Below, in pieces: positions 28,523 to 37,019 of a DNA stretch of 64,000 nucleotides. A program made the translations under genes and the position numbers. Location of the stretch: assembly GCF_002795245.1 (NCBI RefSeq), contig NZ_PGVG01000036.1, forward strand, positions 1-64,000. The letters run 5' to 3'. This stretch comes from Bradyrhizobium forestalis (lineage in GTDB: Bacteria; Pseudomonadota; Alphaproteobacteria; Rhizobiales; Xanthobacteraceae). Under the pieces are notes generated by a model. That model saw only the letters and a list, made by a program, of their open reading frames with translations, made no database searches and was not told the origin of the DNA. The first letter of the stretch is position 1, and each line of letters starts with the position of its first letter.

Positions 28523-29731
28523 ATGTTGGCGCAGCGGATTTCTTTGCTTTCGGGTTCGGGTACTGCCGCAGCGCGTGAGGCAGCCAAAGAAGCTGCTGCG
28601 GCTGGTCATCAGATCATCGACCTTGCAGCCGGCGAAGTCATCATCGAGCCTCCATTATCCGTGCGTGAGGGAGCGATTGCCGCCATCACGGCCGGTACAA
28701 ACCGGTATACCGAGTCCGTAGGCCTACCGACGCTGCGCACGGCCATCGCCAAAAAGCTGTCGGCGCAAACAGGCATCGATTGGAATACTGACAACATCGT
28801 AATCACGGCTGGTGCAAAGCAAGGGCTCCTCGACGCCGCATTGGCCGTGCTCGATCCGGGTGATGAGGTCATTATCATTCGCCCCTGTTGGCCGACATTC
28901 CCGTCCCAGGTTGTTCTGGCCGGCGCAAAGCCGGTATTCGTTGATGCTTGCCCGCCGAGATATATTCCGGATATCAGCGCTATCCGTGGCGTGGTCGCGC
29001 CGCGCACCAAGGCGATTATCATTAATTCGCCGAACAATCCCACCGGCGCTGTCTATGATCGAACGACCCTTCAAGCTATTGGCGATCTTGCAATTAACTA
29101 CCAGCTCTGGATCATATCGGACGAATGCTACTCAAGCTTTGTATTCACCGGTGCGCGCCATGAATCCATCGTGAGTGCGCATCCGGGCGTACGTTCTCGA
29201 ACGATTCTCGTCAACGCCTTTTCCAAAGAGCTGGCGATCACCGGATGGCGCCTGGGTTACTTCGCCGCGTCCGGGAAGATCACTTCCGCGGCCAGGAAGC
29301 TGCAGACCCACACCACCTCGAATGCCAACGTGATCGCGCAGCACGCGATCTTACACCATCTTCAAGTCAGTGACGGCACCTTTGAACGCGAGATGCATCA
29401 GCGTCTGGCCGATGCCCGCAGTATGGGTCTTCGCATCCTGGCGGGTCTGGAGGATGCAAGCCCGCCGAACGCCGATGGCTCATTCTTCTTCTACCTTGAT
29501 CTCAGTGGGCTGGTCTCCGCTCTGCCGGCTGGAGTTCCTGTCCGATCCACCGATGATATCGCACGATTGCTCTTGAAGGAGGCCGGCGTAGCGTCGGTTG
29601 CCGGCGGTACGTTTGGCGACGTGAACGGCCTTCGCCTCTCCTTCGGCGCTCCGCCAGACCTGTTGGTGTCGGGACTAGAGCGCGTGGTCGAGACTTTGAA
29701 TGGCCTGAGGACCAGACAAGCAGTGGCCTAA
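28523..29731 (+). CDS. Class I PLP-dependent aminotransferase
   Basis: About 402 residues from the ATG at 28523, which has GGAGGA upstream. It has fold-type I aspartate-aminotransferase motifs: NSPNNPTGAVY (cofactor and carboxylate contacts), SDECYSSF, NAFSKELAITGWRLGYF with the PLP-binding Lys, and RLSFG near the end. In a PEP mutase operon it could transaminate phosphonopyruvate to phosphonoalanine, as reported for PnaA-type enzymes, or act later on an amino-phosphonate. No thiamine-dependent phosphonopyruvate decarboxylase is seen, which makes the transaminase a candidate for pulling the unfavourable mutase reaction. The substrate is inferred from context only. Confidence 0.85.
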   Translation: MLAQRISLLSGSGTAAAREAAKEAAAAGHQIIDLAAGEVIIEPPLSVREGAIAAITAGTNRYTESVGLPTLRTAIAKKLSAQTGIDWNTDNIVITAGAKQGLLDAALAVLDPGDEVIIIRPCWPTFPSQVVLAGAKPVFVDACPPRYIPDISAIRGVVAPRTKAIIINSPNNPTGAVYDRTTLQAIGDLAINYQLWIISDECYSSFVFTGARHESIVSAHPGVRSRTILVNAFSKELAITGWRLGYFAASGKITSAARKLQTHTTSNANVIAQHAILHHLQVSDGTFEREMHQRLADARSMGLRILAGLEDASPPNADGSFFFYLDLSGLVSALPAGVPVRSTDDIARLLLKEAGVASVAGGTFGDVNGLRLSFGAPPDLLVSGLERVVETLNGLRTRQAVA

Positions 29732-29753
29732 CCCTCAGCGGATGGAGATTTGA

Positions 29754-29769
29754 TGTGCTCAATGGCACA
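29754..29769 (+). promoter_or_regulatory. Candidate NifA upstream activator site
   Basis: TGT-GCTCAATGGC-ACA, an exact NifA motif just after the aminotransferase stop. TTGGGATCAGGAATGCG (29794-29810) follows with GG-N10-GC spacing and is the best sigma-54-like element in this locus. It would serve the genes from 30064 onward. Confidence 0.4.
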
Positions 29770-30063
29770 GCGGTTGGAGCCCTTGGCGGTGGATTGGGAT
29801 CAGGAATGCGCCCTCACCTGGGATACGTTCCAAAATCCTTGAGGGTCTAAACAGGCTCCCAATGCTGCAACGCGTCGCCGTGCAGAACTTGCCGGCTAAC
29901 CTTTGTCTTGAGCTACCGCAAGCAATTCATCCGACGGTTCAGCCGTCGTGAGGAGATAGATACCGGATCGGTCCACAACTTCAGTTTCGGTCGGACTGGC
30001 AGCATTCCCCATAGCTCGGTTGGAATCTAATGCTCGGCACCATCACCATCCAGGAAAGGAAAC

Positions 30064-30159
30064 ATGTCCTTGGAATACGGCATTCACGGGACGCAGACTT
30101 CGAACGGTCTCATCCATTACCAAGCGGATCTTGGCGGCTATTATGCGGTCGACGCATGA
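30064..30159 (+). CDS. 31-codon leader ORF, possibly a longer gene broken by an in-frame TGA
   Basis: The ATG has a strong ribosome site (AGGAAAGGA). The frame reads MSLEYGIHGTQTSNGLIHYQ and stops at TGA 30157-30159. The same frame then stays open to 30300 with protein-like sequence (VGLMVDVFLYGSNTSSRPLL), ending 8 bases before the next gene. It may be a 79-codon gene with a nonsense mutation, or a short leader. No family recognised. Confidence 0.4.
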   Translation: MSLEYGIHGTQTSNGLIHYQADLGGYYAVDA

Positions 30160-30307
30160 ATCAGCGGCTCGGCGGTCGGGCTGATGGTCGATGTTTTCTT
30201 GTATGGGTCGAACACGTCCTCACGGCCGCTGCTCAAGGCTCGGCGGCCACAGTGCTGGGTGCAGCGATACACAATTGTCCAAGAACGGCAGTGGGCATGA
30301 GTGGAGC

Positions 30308-31009
30308 ATGCAATTTCGCATTATCAATGCACTGCGCGAGGCCCCGTGCCGCGCTTGGCTCACTAATAGCAAGGCTACCGCGATGATCGGGTACTTGCTG
30401 GACTATGCAAATGCGATTACGGCCTTCGGCTACCTATTTGCCGTTATCGGCCTCTTCATGACCCTCAATGGCGAAATAGAGTTCGGCGCATCGGCAATGC
30501 TCTGGACGTGGTTTCTGGATCATTGGGACGGGCATGTTGCGCGCAAGACCAATCATCTCCGTTCCTCAGACGTTGCGAATTTCGGAAAAAGCTTTGATGG
30601 ATTTGCGGACTTCCTGCACGGCATCCTCTTCCCCGCGACGATCATTATTCTTATCGGTAAAGGCACGATATTGTCGCTTGTCGCGAGCTTGATTTTGATA
30701 TCAGCGGGCGCAATCAGGCTGAGTTATTTCGAAAATGTCGGGCTCACAAAGGATACAAAGTTTACCGGGATCCCGGTTTCATACGATACACCACTAGTTG
30801 CTGTCCTGCTGCTCGCCCGCCCGTTGTTGCCGGACGATATATTCGCGACGATTACCGCTGCGGCATTCATCATCCTCGCGCTCTTGCATGTGACAACAGC
30901 AATCCGCGTTCCAGCCATTCGTGGAGCCGGGGTGCCGATCGCAACTGGTTTTGCCCTAGCAGGCTCGATCGCGCTGGCCTCGCTTGGCTTCGCGATAGGT
31001 CATCTCTAG
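30308..31009 (+). CDS. CDP-alcohol phosphatidyltransferase family membrane enzyme
   Basis: About 233 residues with five to six membrane segments. The family motif is present as DHWDGHVAR, then G, KSFDGFAD: the DxxDGxxAR...GxxxDxxxD pattern whose aspartates bind the metals and the CDP group, with a longer spacer than usual. Such enzymes move a CMP-linked head group onto a lipid alcohol or the reverse. Next to a CTP:phosphonate cytidylyltransferase, the simplest role is forming a phosphonolipid in the inner membrane. The ATG 30308 is chosen; the frame is open to 30191. The upstream ORF ends 8 bases before. Confidence 0.85.
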   Translation: MQFRIINALREAPCRAWLTNSKATAMIGYLLDYANAITAFGYLFAVIGLFMTLNGEIEFGASAMLWTWFLDHWDGHVARKTNHLRSSDVANFGKSFDGFADFLHGILFPATIIILIGKGTILSLVASLILISAGAIRLSYFENVGLTKDTKFTGIPVSYDTPLVAVLLLARPLLPDDIFATITAAAFIILALLHVTTAIRVPAIRGAGVPIATGFALAGSIALASLGFAIGHL

Positions 31010-31041
31010 CAATCATCCCTGACCTGGCACAGGATCATACA

Positions 31042-32190
31042 ATGGCCGAGCTCCTAGATGTTGCTCATCACCGCGTGTCATCTTCGGCGATCTCTATAGA
31101 TCTAGCGCGAAACTTTCCGCCACCCGGCCCACTTATCCGAAACCGGCTTGCTCTTGCGTTTGATGGGCTCGAGCGTGCTGACATAGCTGGAGCTATTCGG
31201 TTTCCCCGCTTTAACGGAACGGTACGAGATCGATCCGCCGCAGCAGGATGGGTTGCCCGGCGCCTGCGGGCCGCTCCTGATCAGGAGCGAATCATTCTAT
31301 CGAACGGTACGCAAAGCACTTTGCTGATGCTTTTGGCCTCGCTTGTTCAGCCTGGCAATATCCTGTTGACGGAGGAGTTAACGTACGCGGCAATGAAGCC
31401 AATAAGCTCACTGCTCGGGATAAAGCTGTCTCCAATCAAGATGGATCACGAAGGCGTAATTCCCGACGTGCTGGACGACGCTTGCATCAAACTTGGAAGT
31501 GAGGTGCGGGCTCTATATTGCATGCCGACGCTACACAATCCTACGGCGGCAACCATGTCGGTTGAACGTCGCACCGCGGTCGCTGAGATAGCCCGGCGGC
31601 ATAACCTCTGGATTTTTGAGGACGACATCTACGGAGTTTTGCCTGAGATCGCGCCGCCGCCGCTACAAACATTTGCGCCCGAACGCACATGGTACGTCTT
31701 TGGCCTCAGCAAATCACTAGCGGCGCAATTGCGCGTTGCATACACCGTCGCGCCAACCGAGGGAATGGCACGCGAGGTGTTCTGGCCCGGTGTCAAGACA
31801 ACCAACTGGATGGTCGCGCCACTCATTGCTGAGATTGCGACTCTGTGGCTTGAACAGAGTGCTGTCGAGCCGCTCTTGGAATCAGTTCGCCGCGAAACAA
31901 ATGCTCGTCAGGACATCTTAAGGAATTCGCTTCCGTCTTGGACCATAAGAGTCCCGCCATTCTGCTACCACGTATGGCTAGAGTTGCCTGAAGATTTGTC
32001 CGCCAAGGATTTCGAGCTAGCTGCGCGAAGGCGAGGCGTATCCATTACAACGGGCGACTCCTTCTCACCAACATCCGGCGGATTTTCTGCTCGGTTTCGA
32101 ATTGGAATCGGCTCCCCTTCTGATCATCAGAGCCTCCGGGCTGGATTGGGCATTCTGAATGACATCCGCGGCGAACTGGCGTCGACTTAG
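31042..32190 (+). CDS. MocR-type aminotransferase domain protein without DNA-binding domain
   Basis: A 382-residue PLP enzyme whose closest pattern is the aminotransferase half of MocR/GntR-type regulators and related 2-aminoadipate aminotransferases: MPTLHNPTAATMSVERRTAV, FEDDIYGVLPE, and the PLP Lys in FGLSKSLAAQLRVAY. No winged-helix domain precedes it, so it is likely an enzyme and not a regulator. It follows the CDP-alcohol enzyme by 33 bases. A clear paralogue is at 38584-39747 on the other strand. Possible reactions are transamination or decarboxylation of a phosphonate amino acid; the sequence does not decide. Confidence 0.83.
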   Translation: MAELLDVAHHRVSSSAISIDLARNFPPPGPLIRNRLALAFDGLERADIAGAIRFPRFNGTVRDRSAAAGWVARRLRAAPDQERIILSNGTQSTLLMLLASLVQPGNILLTEELTYAAMKPISSLLGIKLSPIKMDHEGVIPDVLDDACIKLGSEVRALYCMPTLHNPTAATMSVERRTAVAEIARRHNLWIFEDDIYGVLPEIAPPPLQTFAPERTWYVFGLSKSLAAQLRVAYTVAPTEGMAREVFWPGVKTTNWMVAPLIAEIATLWLEQSAVEPLLESVRRETNARQDILRNSLPSWTIRVPPFCYHVWLELPEDLSAKDFELAARRRGVSITTGDSFSPTSGGFSARFRIGIGSPSDHQSLRAGLGILNDIRGELAST

Positions 32191-32210
32191 ATGCGAGCAA
32201 GGAGGGTTCG

Positions 32211-32744
32211 ATGCCGAATCCCCAGGTCCACGACACGATGGCCTCTCCGCTAAGCACGACACACATTAGCAGAGCGCCAGGCTTTCTCCTCGCCGATCAC
32301 ACGCTTCACATCGGGAGCGTGAAGGAGGCAGACTGTTACGGTCTAAGAAAAGCAGGGCTTCAACCGGCAGAGGCAAGAGCCGTGCCGGCCTATCCGTATG
32401 CAAAAGAGCAATTCCATTTAGCTGCGTTTGCCGGATTCGAGCTTGTGTCAGTGGCAACTTTCCTACTTGAGGACCAGTCGCAAGATGGCACCTACTCCGC
32501 GGTCGGATTTTCATGGCGCCTAAGAGGGATGGCAACTCATCCTCGGCACCGCAATTCCGGTTATGCGACTGCCGTACTTGAACACGGTGTCAGGCTCCTT
32601 CGGCGTCGACAGGCGTCACTTCTGTGGGCTAACGGGCGAAGCTCGGCAATCGGATTCTATCTTAAACACGGCTTTATCCGTGTTGGCGATGAGCAAGTTA
32701 AGCCCGGGGTCCAGCCCCACTACCGCATTGAACGACGACTGTAG
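32211..32744 (+). CDS. GNAT-family N-acetyltransferase
   Basis: A 177-residue acetyltransferase. The acetyl-CoA-binding motif A is RGMATHPRHRNSGYATAVLE and motif B includes ANGRSSAIGFYLKHGF, which are typical GNAT features. The ATG has a strong AAGGAGGG site and lies 20 bases after the PLP enzyme gene, so it is part of the same operon. It may acetylate the amino group of an amino-phosphonate or give self-protection, as GNAT enzymes do in known phosphonate antibiotic clusters. The actual acceptor is unknown. Confidence 0.87.
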   Translation: MPNPQVHDTMASPLSTTHISRAPGFLLADHTLHIGSVKEADCYGLRKAGLQPAEARAVPAYPYAKEQFHLAAFAGFELVSVATFLLEDQSQDGTYSAVGFSWRLRGMATHPRHRNSGYATAVLEHGVRLLRRRQASLLWANGRSSAIGFYLKHGFIRVGDEQVKPGVQPHYRIERRL

Positions 32745-32791
32745 CCGTCGTCGCTGTCTTGGTTCAACCAGAAGCTAACGTGGTGATATTC

Positions 32792-33574
32792 ATGACATGC
32801 TCGGCTCTGTCAAATCTCGGGAATTTTACCAACTCGGCCTCATACTACGGCGATCGGCCGCGATATGATCCAAAGGTGTTGGACATGCTATCGTTGCTGA
32901 TCCGCAATTGCTTTCCGAATCCGGCGGTGGCCGACGTTGGCGCCGGTACAGGTCTGTTGACGCGCGAACTCGCGGCGCGGGCATTCGCTGGTACCGCAAT
33001 CGAGCCCAATGACACGATGCGGCAAGAAGGGATAAGGCACTCTGAGTCCGGTTTCCCGTTCCGATGGCTCCATGGCAGTGGCGAGGCAACCGGTCTCGCT
33101 GATCAAAGTATCGATTGGCTCCTGATGGGAAACGCGTTCCATTGGACAGACATGGACGCCGCTCTCCGAGAATTTCGCCGTGTCTTAACGCCGGGCGGAT
33201 TCTTTACACCAATCTGGGTGATGCTCGACACGGAATACGACCCGACGGTCCAGTCTATTGATCACCTCTTATCGGAAACGGTTCCTTCTTTCTCACGCCA
33301 TTCAGACGTCGTTCTCGAATTCATTAACAATCTTGGCGCCGCCACGAGCGACTTCTCTGAACATCGCATCTTTTTGGACTCTCGTCACTCCGAAGTTATG
33401 TCTAAAGATCGATATCTGAACATGTGGCGATCAAGGAACGATCTCCAGAGTGCATTGAATGCGCAGGAATGGGATAGTGCTATTCAAAGGATCAGTGGGC
33501 TGTTGATTGAAGACCGTGTTGTATTGAAGCTGAGAACGTACACCTGGATTTTTGGACAAGGCGTATCCGACTAA
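32792..33574 (+). CDS. Class I SAM-dependent methyltransferase
   Basis: About 260 residues. Motif I is VADVGAGTGLLTREL and the acidic loop follows at AIEPND. A conserved GNAFHWTDMDAALREFRRVLTPGG stretch is typical of methyltransferase type 11/25 proteins. The start is uncertain (ATG 32792, TTG 32759). A second methyltransferase of the same class is at 34935. The substrate could be the phosphonate product (N- or O-methylation) or a lipid amine. Codon use and base composition here look more AT-rich than in the ABC transporter genes at 42.5-45.5 kb. Confidence 0.85.
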   Translation: MTCSALSNLGNFTNSASYYGDRPRYDPKVLDMLSLLIRNCFPNPAVADVGAGTGLLTRELAARAFAGTAIEPNDTMRQEGIRHSESGFPFRWLHGSGEATGLADQSIDWLLMGNAFHWTDMDAALREFRRVLTPGGFFTPIWVMLDTEYDPTVQSIDHLLSETVPSFSRHSDVVLEFINNLGAATSDFSEHRIFLDSRHSEVMSKDRYLNMWRSRNDLQSALNAQEWDSAIQRISGLLIEDRVVLKLRTYTWIFGQGVSD

Positions 33575-33662
33575 CGAGGATGACTTCGGGGGCGTCGCGC
33601 TAGTCCGGCGTGGTGCTATCTTCTTGCAGGCGACAAGATCTTCCAATGTGTGGAATGAAGCC

Positions 33663-34730
33663 ATGGCGGACATACCAAATGTAAGGTTAGTTGGAATCGA
33701 CTACGATCGCCAAGGGAAGAGCCACGGGTACATCGGAATTCAGCATTCCACAACCCGCTCATGCTATTACTGGCTGCCGGTGCCTATCACCTGCATAAGG
33801 AACGGCTCAGGTCCAACTGTACTCCTGATATCAGGCGTTCACGGCGACGAGTATGAAGGTCAGATTGCGCTCTCCAAGCTTGCTGCGGACCTTCGGCCTA
33901 TTGATGTTACTGGGCGTGTCCTTATTCTTCCAATGGCGAATTTTCCGGCAGCAAGGGCTGGCACGAGAACTTCCCCAATTGACGGCGGAGATTTGAACAG
34001 ACTCTTTCCCGGCGAGGCGAATGGCAGCGTGACCCAACAAATCGCCGCCTACATCGAACACGGATTAATGGCCATATCCGATTTCGTTATCGATCTCCAT
34101 GCCGGCGGCTCGTCAATCATGCACGTAGCTGCTGCGATAGTGGTTGCCGAAGGAGATGCGCTTCGCTTTCAACAGCAGATGGCGCTGGCCGAGGCTTTCG
34201 GGGCGCCATACTCGATCGTTTATGCTTCACGATCGCAACCTCATTTTGGAAGAATTGCGCTGACAGCGAGCGCACGCCAGGGTGCGATAGCGATAGGTGC
34301 TGAGCTTGGGGGCGCCGGATCGGTGACTTCCAGTTCACTCTCTTTAACAGAGCAGGCACTCGTTCGGGTTCTGCACAAAATCGGTGTTCTAGCCGAGATC
34401 AGTGATGCTCCGCCGCCAATGAGAACGCAAATTCTCTCGTCTGACCAGCCAGACACCATGACTTGGGCAATGGAAGCGGGCCTATTCGAACCCTCCGTGA
34501 CCGTGGGCAGTGAAGTTCGACGTGGAGATCTGGCTGGACGGATACATATTGTTGATAGTCCCGGCCGCTCGTCGACAGAATATCGTTTCGACCAGGACGG
34601 CATTGTCACCGTCGCGCGATTTATGACGCAGGTTGAGCGCGGCGATTGTCTTTATCGAATTGCGTTCAAGCGGAACGCTCACAAAGATGGGCATCAGTAT
34701 ACTTCCGGCGTTGCGGACCCACCAAGGTGA
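33663..34730 (+). CDS. AstE/AspA-family zinc amidohydrolase (succinylglutamate desuccinylase/aspartoacylase type)
   Basis: About 355 residues of the M14-like desuccinylase/aspartoacylase superfamily. Zinc ligands appear in SGVHGDEYEGQ (His, Glu) and DLHAGG (His); the substrate-binding DLNRLFPG motif lies between. Relatives include N-acetyl-diaminobutyrate deacetylases. The frame opens at TTG 33552, overlapping the preceding gene, but ATG 33663 gives the family length. In this operon it could remove an acyl group put on by the GNAT enzyme, or process an N-acylated amino-phosphonate. Confidence 0.82.
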   Translation: MADIPNVRLVGIDYDRQGKSHGYIGIQHSTTRSCYYWLPVPITCIRNGSGPTVLLISGVHGDEYEGQIALSKLAADLRPIDVTGRVLILPMANFPAARAGTRTSPIDGGDLNRLFPGEANGSVTQQIAAYIEHGLMAISDFVIDLHAGGSSIMHVAAAIVVAEGDALRFQQQMALAEAFGAPYSIVYASRSQPHFGRIALTASARQGAIAIGAELGGAGSVTSSSLSLTEQALVRVLHKIGVLAEISDAPPPMRTQILSSDQPDTMTWAMEAGLFEPSVTVGSEVRRGDLAGRIHIVDSPGRSSTEYRFDQDGIVTVARFMTQVERGDCLYRIAFKRNAHKDGHQYTSGVADPPR

Positions 34731-34934
34731 TCCGAGGACAAATATGGCGTTCTGGACAATGCGGCTTAGCGCCCCAATGTATGAGCTGATCGATTCCGTC
34801 CACCTTGAGAGGAGATTGCCGGGTCAGACCTGGTGTAACCGAGAGGATAGAAACTGAGGCTGTCGCCATCAATTTTCGGTCGCTCTCGGTCGTTTCCAGC
34901 CCTAAGAGAAACGCGCGGTCAACAGAGGGGAACA

Positions 34935-35840
34935 ATGTGTAAACGTCCAAAGGTATTCAACACGTCGTGGGACGAATTTACCGGCGAAGGCGAAAACTAT
35001 GACCGCTCCCAACCCGGTTATCCGTCTGATGTAGCAAAATTGATATCGCAGCACATTCAACGCGCCCGGCTCATCGCAAGTATTGCGGATGTCGGCAGCG
35101 GAACTGGCATTTTCACTAGGATCCTAGCGAAAGAACTGGATGGCATCGTTCCGATAGTCGGAGTTGAACCCAATCTCGACATGATCCGGGTGGCAAGGAA
35201 GGCTATGCCACCTGACCTGCAGGTGAGCTTTCAAGATGCGCCCGCAGAACAACTGCCTTTCCCGCAAGCCTCGCTATCGGCGATAGTATCCGCTACGGCT
35301 GCGCATAGATTCGATCGAAAGAAATTCTTTGGAGAAGTTGTGCGAACGGTTCAGCCCGGCGGTATGGTGGCGCTCGTTCACAATCGACATCGATACTGGG
35401 ATAGCGAAGCACTAACTGAGTTTCACCGTTATATTGAGGGTTGTATCCCGGAATATCGCCGCGGCGCCTTTACTAACAAGGATGGAGGTTACTCCAACGT
35501 GGATTTTCGATCCGAGCTGTTGGAAGACGATCATTTTTCGGATGTAACGGTACGGTCGTGGGAATGGGACTTTGAGACCAACTTGGAGCACTTCGTCATT
35601 GCGGGGCTTTCAACAAGCATCGTTCAGCGATCCGCTGAGGTGGTCGGGCGCAATAAAGTGGTCGAGTTTCTGCGCGATCTCTTTCGTCGCCACTCCATCG
35701 ACGGCTCCTTGAGACAACCGTATGTAACCGAGGTAACGTACGCGATTGTGTTTGATAGGCAACTCGGCAGATTGAATCAATCAACACTCCATGAGCGTTT
35801 GCTGCGCCATACAGTCTTTCGTCCCGGGTCTAGACTCTGA
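34935..35840 (+). CDS. Class I SAM-dependent methyltransferase
   Basis: A 301-residue enzyme with motif I IADVGSGTGIFTRILA, acidic GVEPNLDMIRVARK, and an AHRFDRKKFFGEVVRTVQPGG segment parallel to the methyltransferase at 32792. It has a good ribosome site (GAGGGGAA). It is the last plus-strand gene of the phosphonate operon and converges on a dioxygenase gene 100 bases downstream. Function of the product is unknown; two methyltransferases plus a MetE-like protein nearby suggest the pathway uses methyl groups. Confidence 0.85.
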   Translation: MCKRPKVFNTSWDEFTGEGENYDRSQPGYPSDVAKLISQHIQRARLIASIADVGSGTGIFTRILAKELDGIVPIVGVEPNLDMIRVARKAMPPDLQVSFQDAPAEQLPFPQASLSAIVSATAAHRFDRKKFFGEVVRTVQPGGMVALVHNRHRYWDSEALTEFHRYIEGCIPEYRRGAFTNKDGGYSNVDFRSELLEDDHFSDVTVRSWEWDFETNLEHFVIAGLSTSIVQRSAEVVGRNKVVEFLRDLFRRHSIDGSLRQPYVTEVTYAIVFDRQLGRLNQSTLHERLLRHTVFRPGSRL

Positions 35841-35942
35841 CCTTCCCCAAAGGTTTGTGCGGTTATGGGAGCGAAAGGTCCTGGCGCGGAGCTTTTGTCA
35901 TAGCTCAGCGTCAAGTCCCATCGCGATTGGCGGCGGTGAGGC

Positions 35943-36803
35943 TCACAGCATAGTTGTCGGCTTGAGCAGCTCCGCCTTGTTCTGATGGCCGACCGCGATT
36001 GCATCCTTGCGTCTGCGGCTTTCGGCAACTATCTCATTGTAGAATTCAACAGCGTTTGGGTCAAAATCGCAACGCGGACGTGGTTCGGCGACAAAGTTTC
36101 GATACTTATCGATTCCCCGCACTAAGGTCGCGCTGTCCCTAAATCCCCTGGTCTGACTGACGTGCGCAGCGACGTATCTAACGGTGATCCCTAGGCGTCG
36201 CGTGTCCGACAAATTCGGCTTTGAACCATGAATGAGCATGGTGTGATGGAGAGAGATCTGGCCGGGACGAAGCTCCAAATCCACGGCCTGATCTTCTTCG
36301 ACATTGACCTCGACGTCCTGCCCTCGGCTCAATAAATTGTTTCTATCGCTGGTGTCTCTATGCGGCAATTGGCCCCGGTGATGGCTGCCGGGAATCACTC
36401 TCATGCATCCGTTCCTGCGGTTGCTGGGCGTCAACGCCACCCAAGCCGTGACAACGCTCGGTTCGGAAAGCCCCCAATATGTCCCATCCTGATGCCACGT
36501 TACAAAACTCGGGTCATGAGGCTTCTTATCAAAGTGGCCGGTCGCCCAAGCCATAATATCTGGCCCAAGCACGTCCTCGACGGCATCCAAAATACTCGAA
36601 CTTCGCATTAGATCATTGAGCCACATCATCAGCAGATGGGGCTTTATTTTGGACCGCGCCCACAGGTCTGGCTCTCGATTTTCGAGATCCTCCATTCGCG
36701 CAAGGAATTCAGCAGCCTCTTCGATTGAAAGAGCGTCAACTGGGCAGACGAACCCTTCCGAACGATATTGTTCAACCTGGGCTTCACTCAGCATTTTGGG
36801 CAT
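35943..36803 (-). CDS. Phytanoyl-CoA dioxygenase (PhyH) family Fe(II)/2-oxoglutarate oxygenase
   Basis: A 286-residue non-haem iron oxygenase. The iron triad is visible as HQD in TWHQDGTYWG and His in LIHGSKPN, with the 2-oxoglutarate Arg in RRLGITVRY. The ATG follows AAGGAGAG. PhyH-type enzymes include phosphonate hydroxylases such as PhnY (2-aminoethylphosphonate to 1-hydroxy-2-aminoethylphosphonate), and many act on lipids or antibiotics. Here it may hydroxylate the phosphonate in synthesis or breakdown. It faces the plus-strand operon tail to tail. Confidence 0.85.
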   Translation of the reverse strand: MPKMLSEAQVEQYRSEGFVCPVDALSIEEAAEFLARMEDLENREPDLWARSKIKPHLLMMWLNDLMRSSSILDAVEDVLGPDIMAWATGHFDKKPHDPSFVTWHQDGTYWGLSEPSVVTAWVALTPSNRRNGCMRVIPGSHHRGQLPHRDTSDRNNLLSRGQDVEVNVEEDQAVDLELRPGQISLHHTMLIHGSKPNLSDTRRLGITVRYVAAHVSQTRGFRDSATLVRGIDKYRNFVAEPRPRCDFDPNAVEFYNEIVAESRRRKDAIAVGHQNKAELLKPTTML

Positions 36804-37019
36804 CTTTTCTCTCCTTGATAGCCAGTTGAATGCTCTGGCCTAAGCGAAAAAGCACTTTGGCAGGAAATAGCCACAGATCCGCACCCACCACCAACCATCA
36901 CGACATGCTAAGGTCGCTCGAGCTGGGCCCCGCTGGAAGTTGGCGGCTGACCAGATGGTTCTTGCTACCTCATGGCGCCGGAGCGCGAACATTTCGGCCT
37001 CCACACAAGAAAGCGCAGA

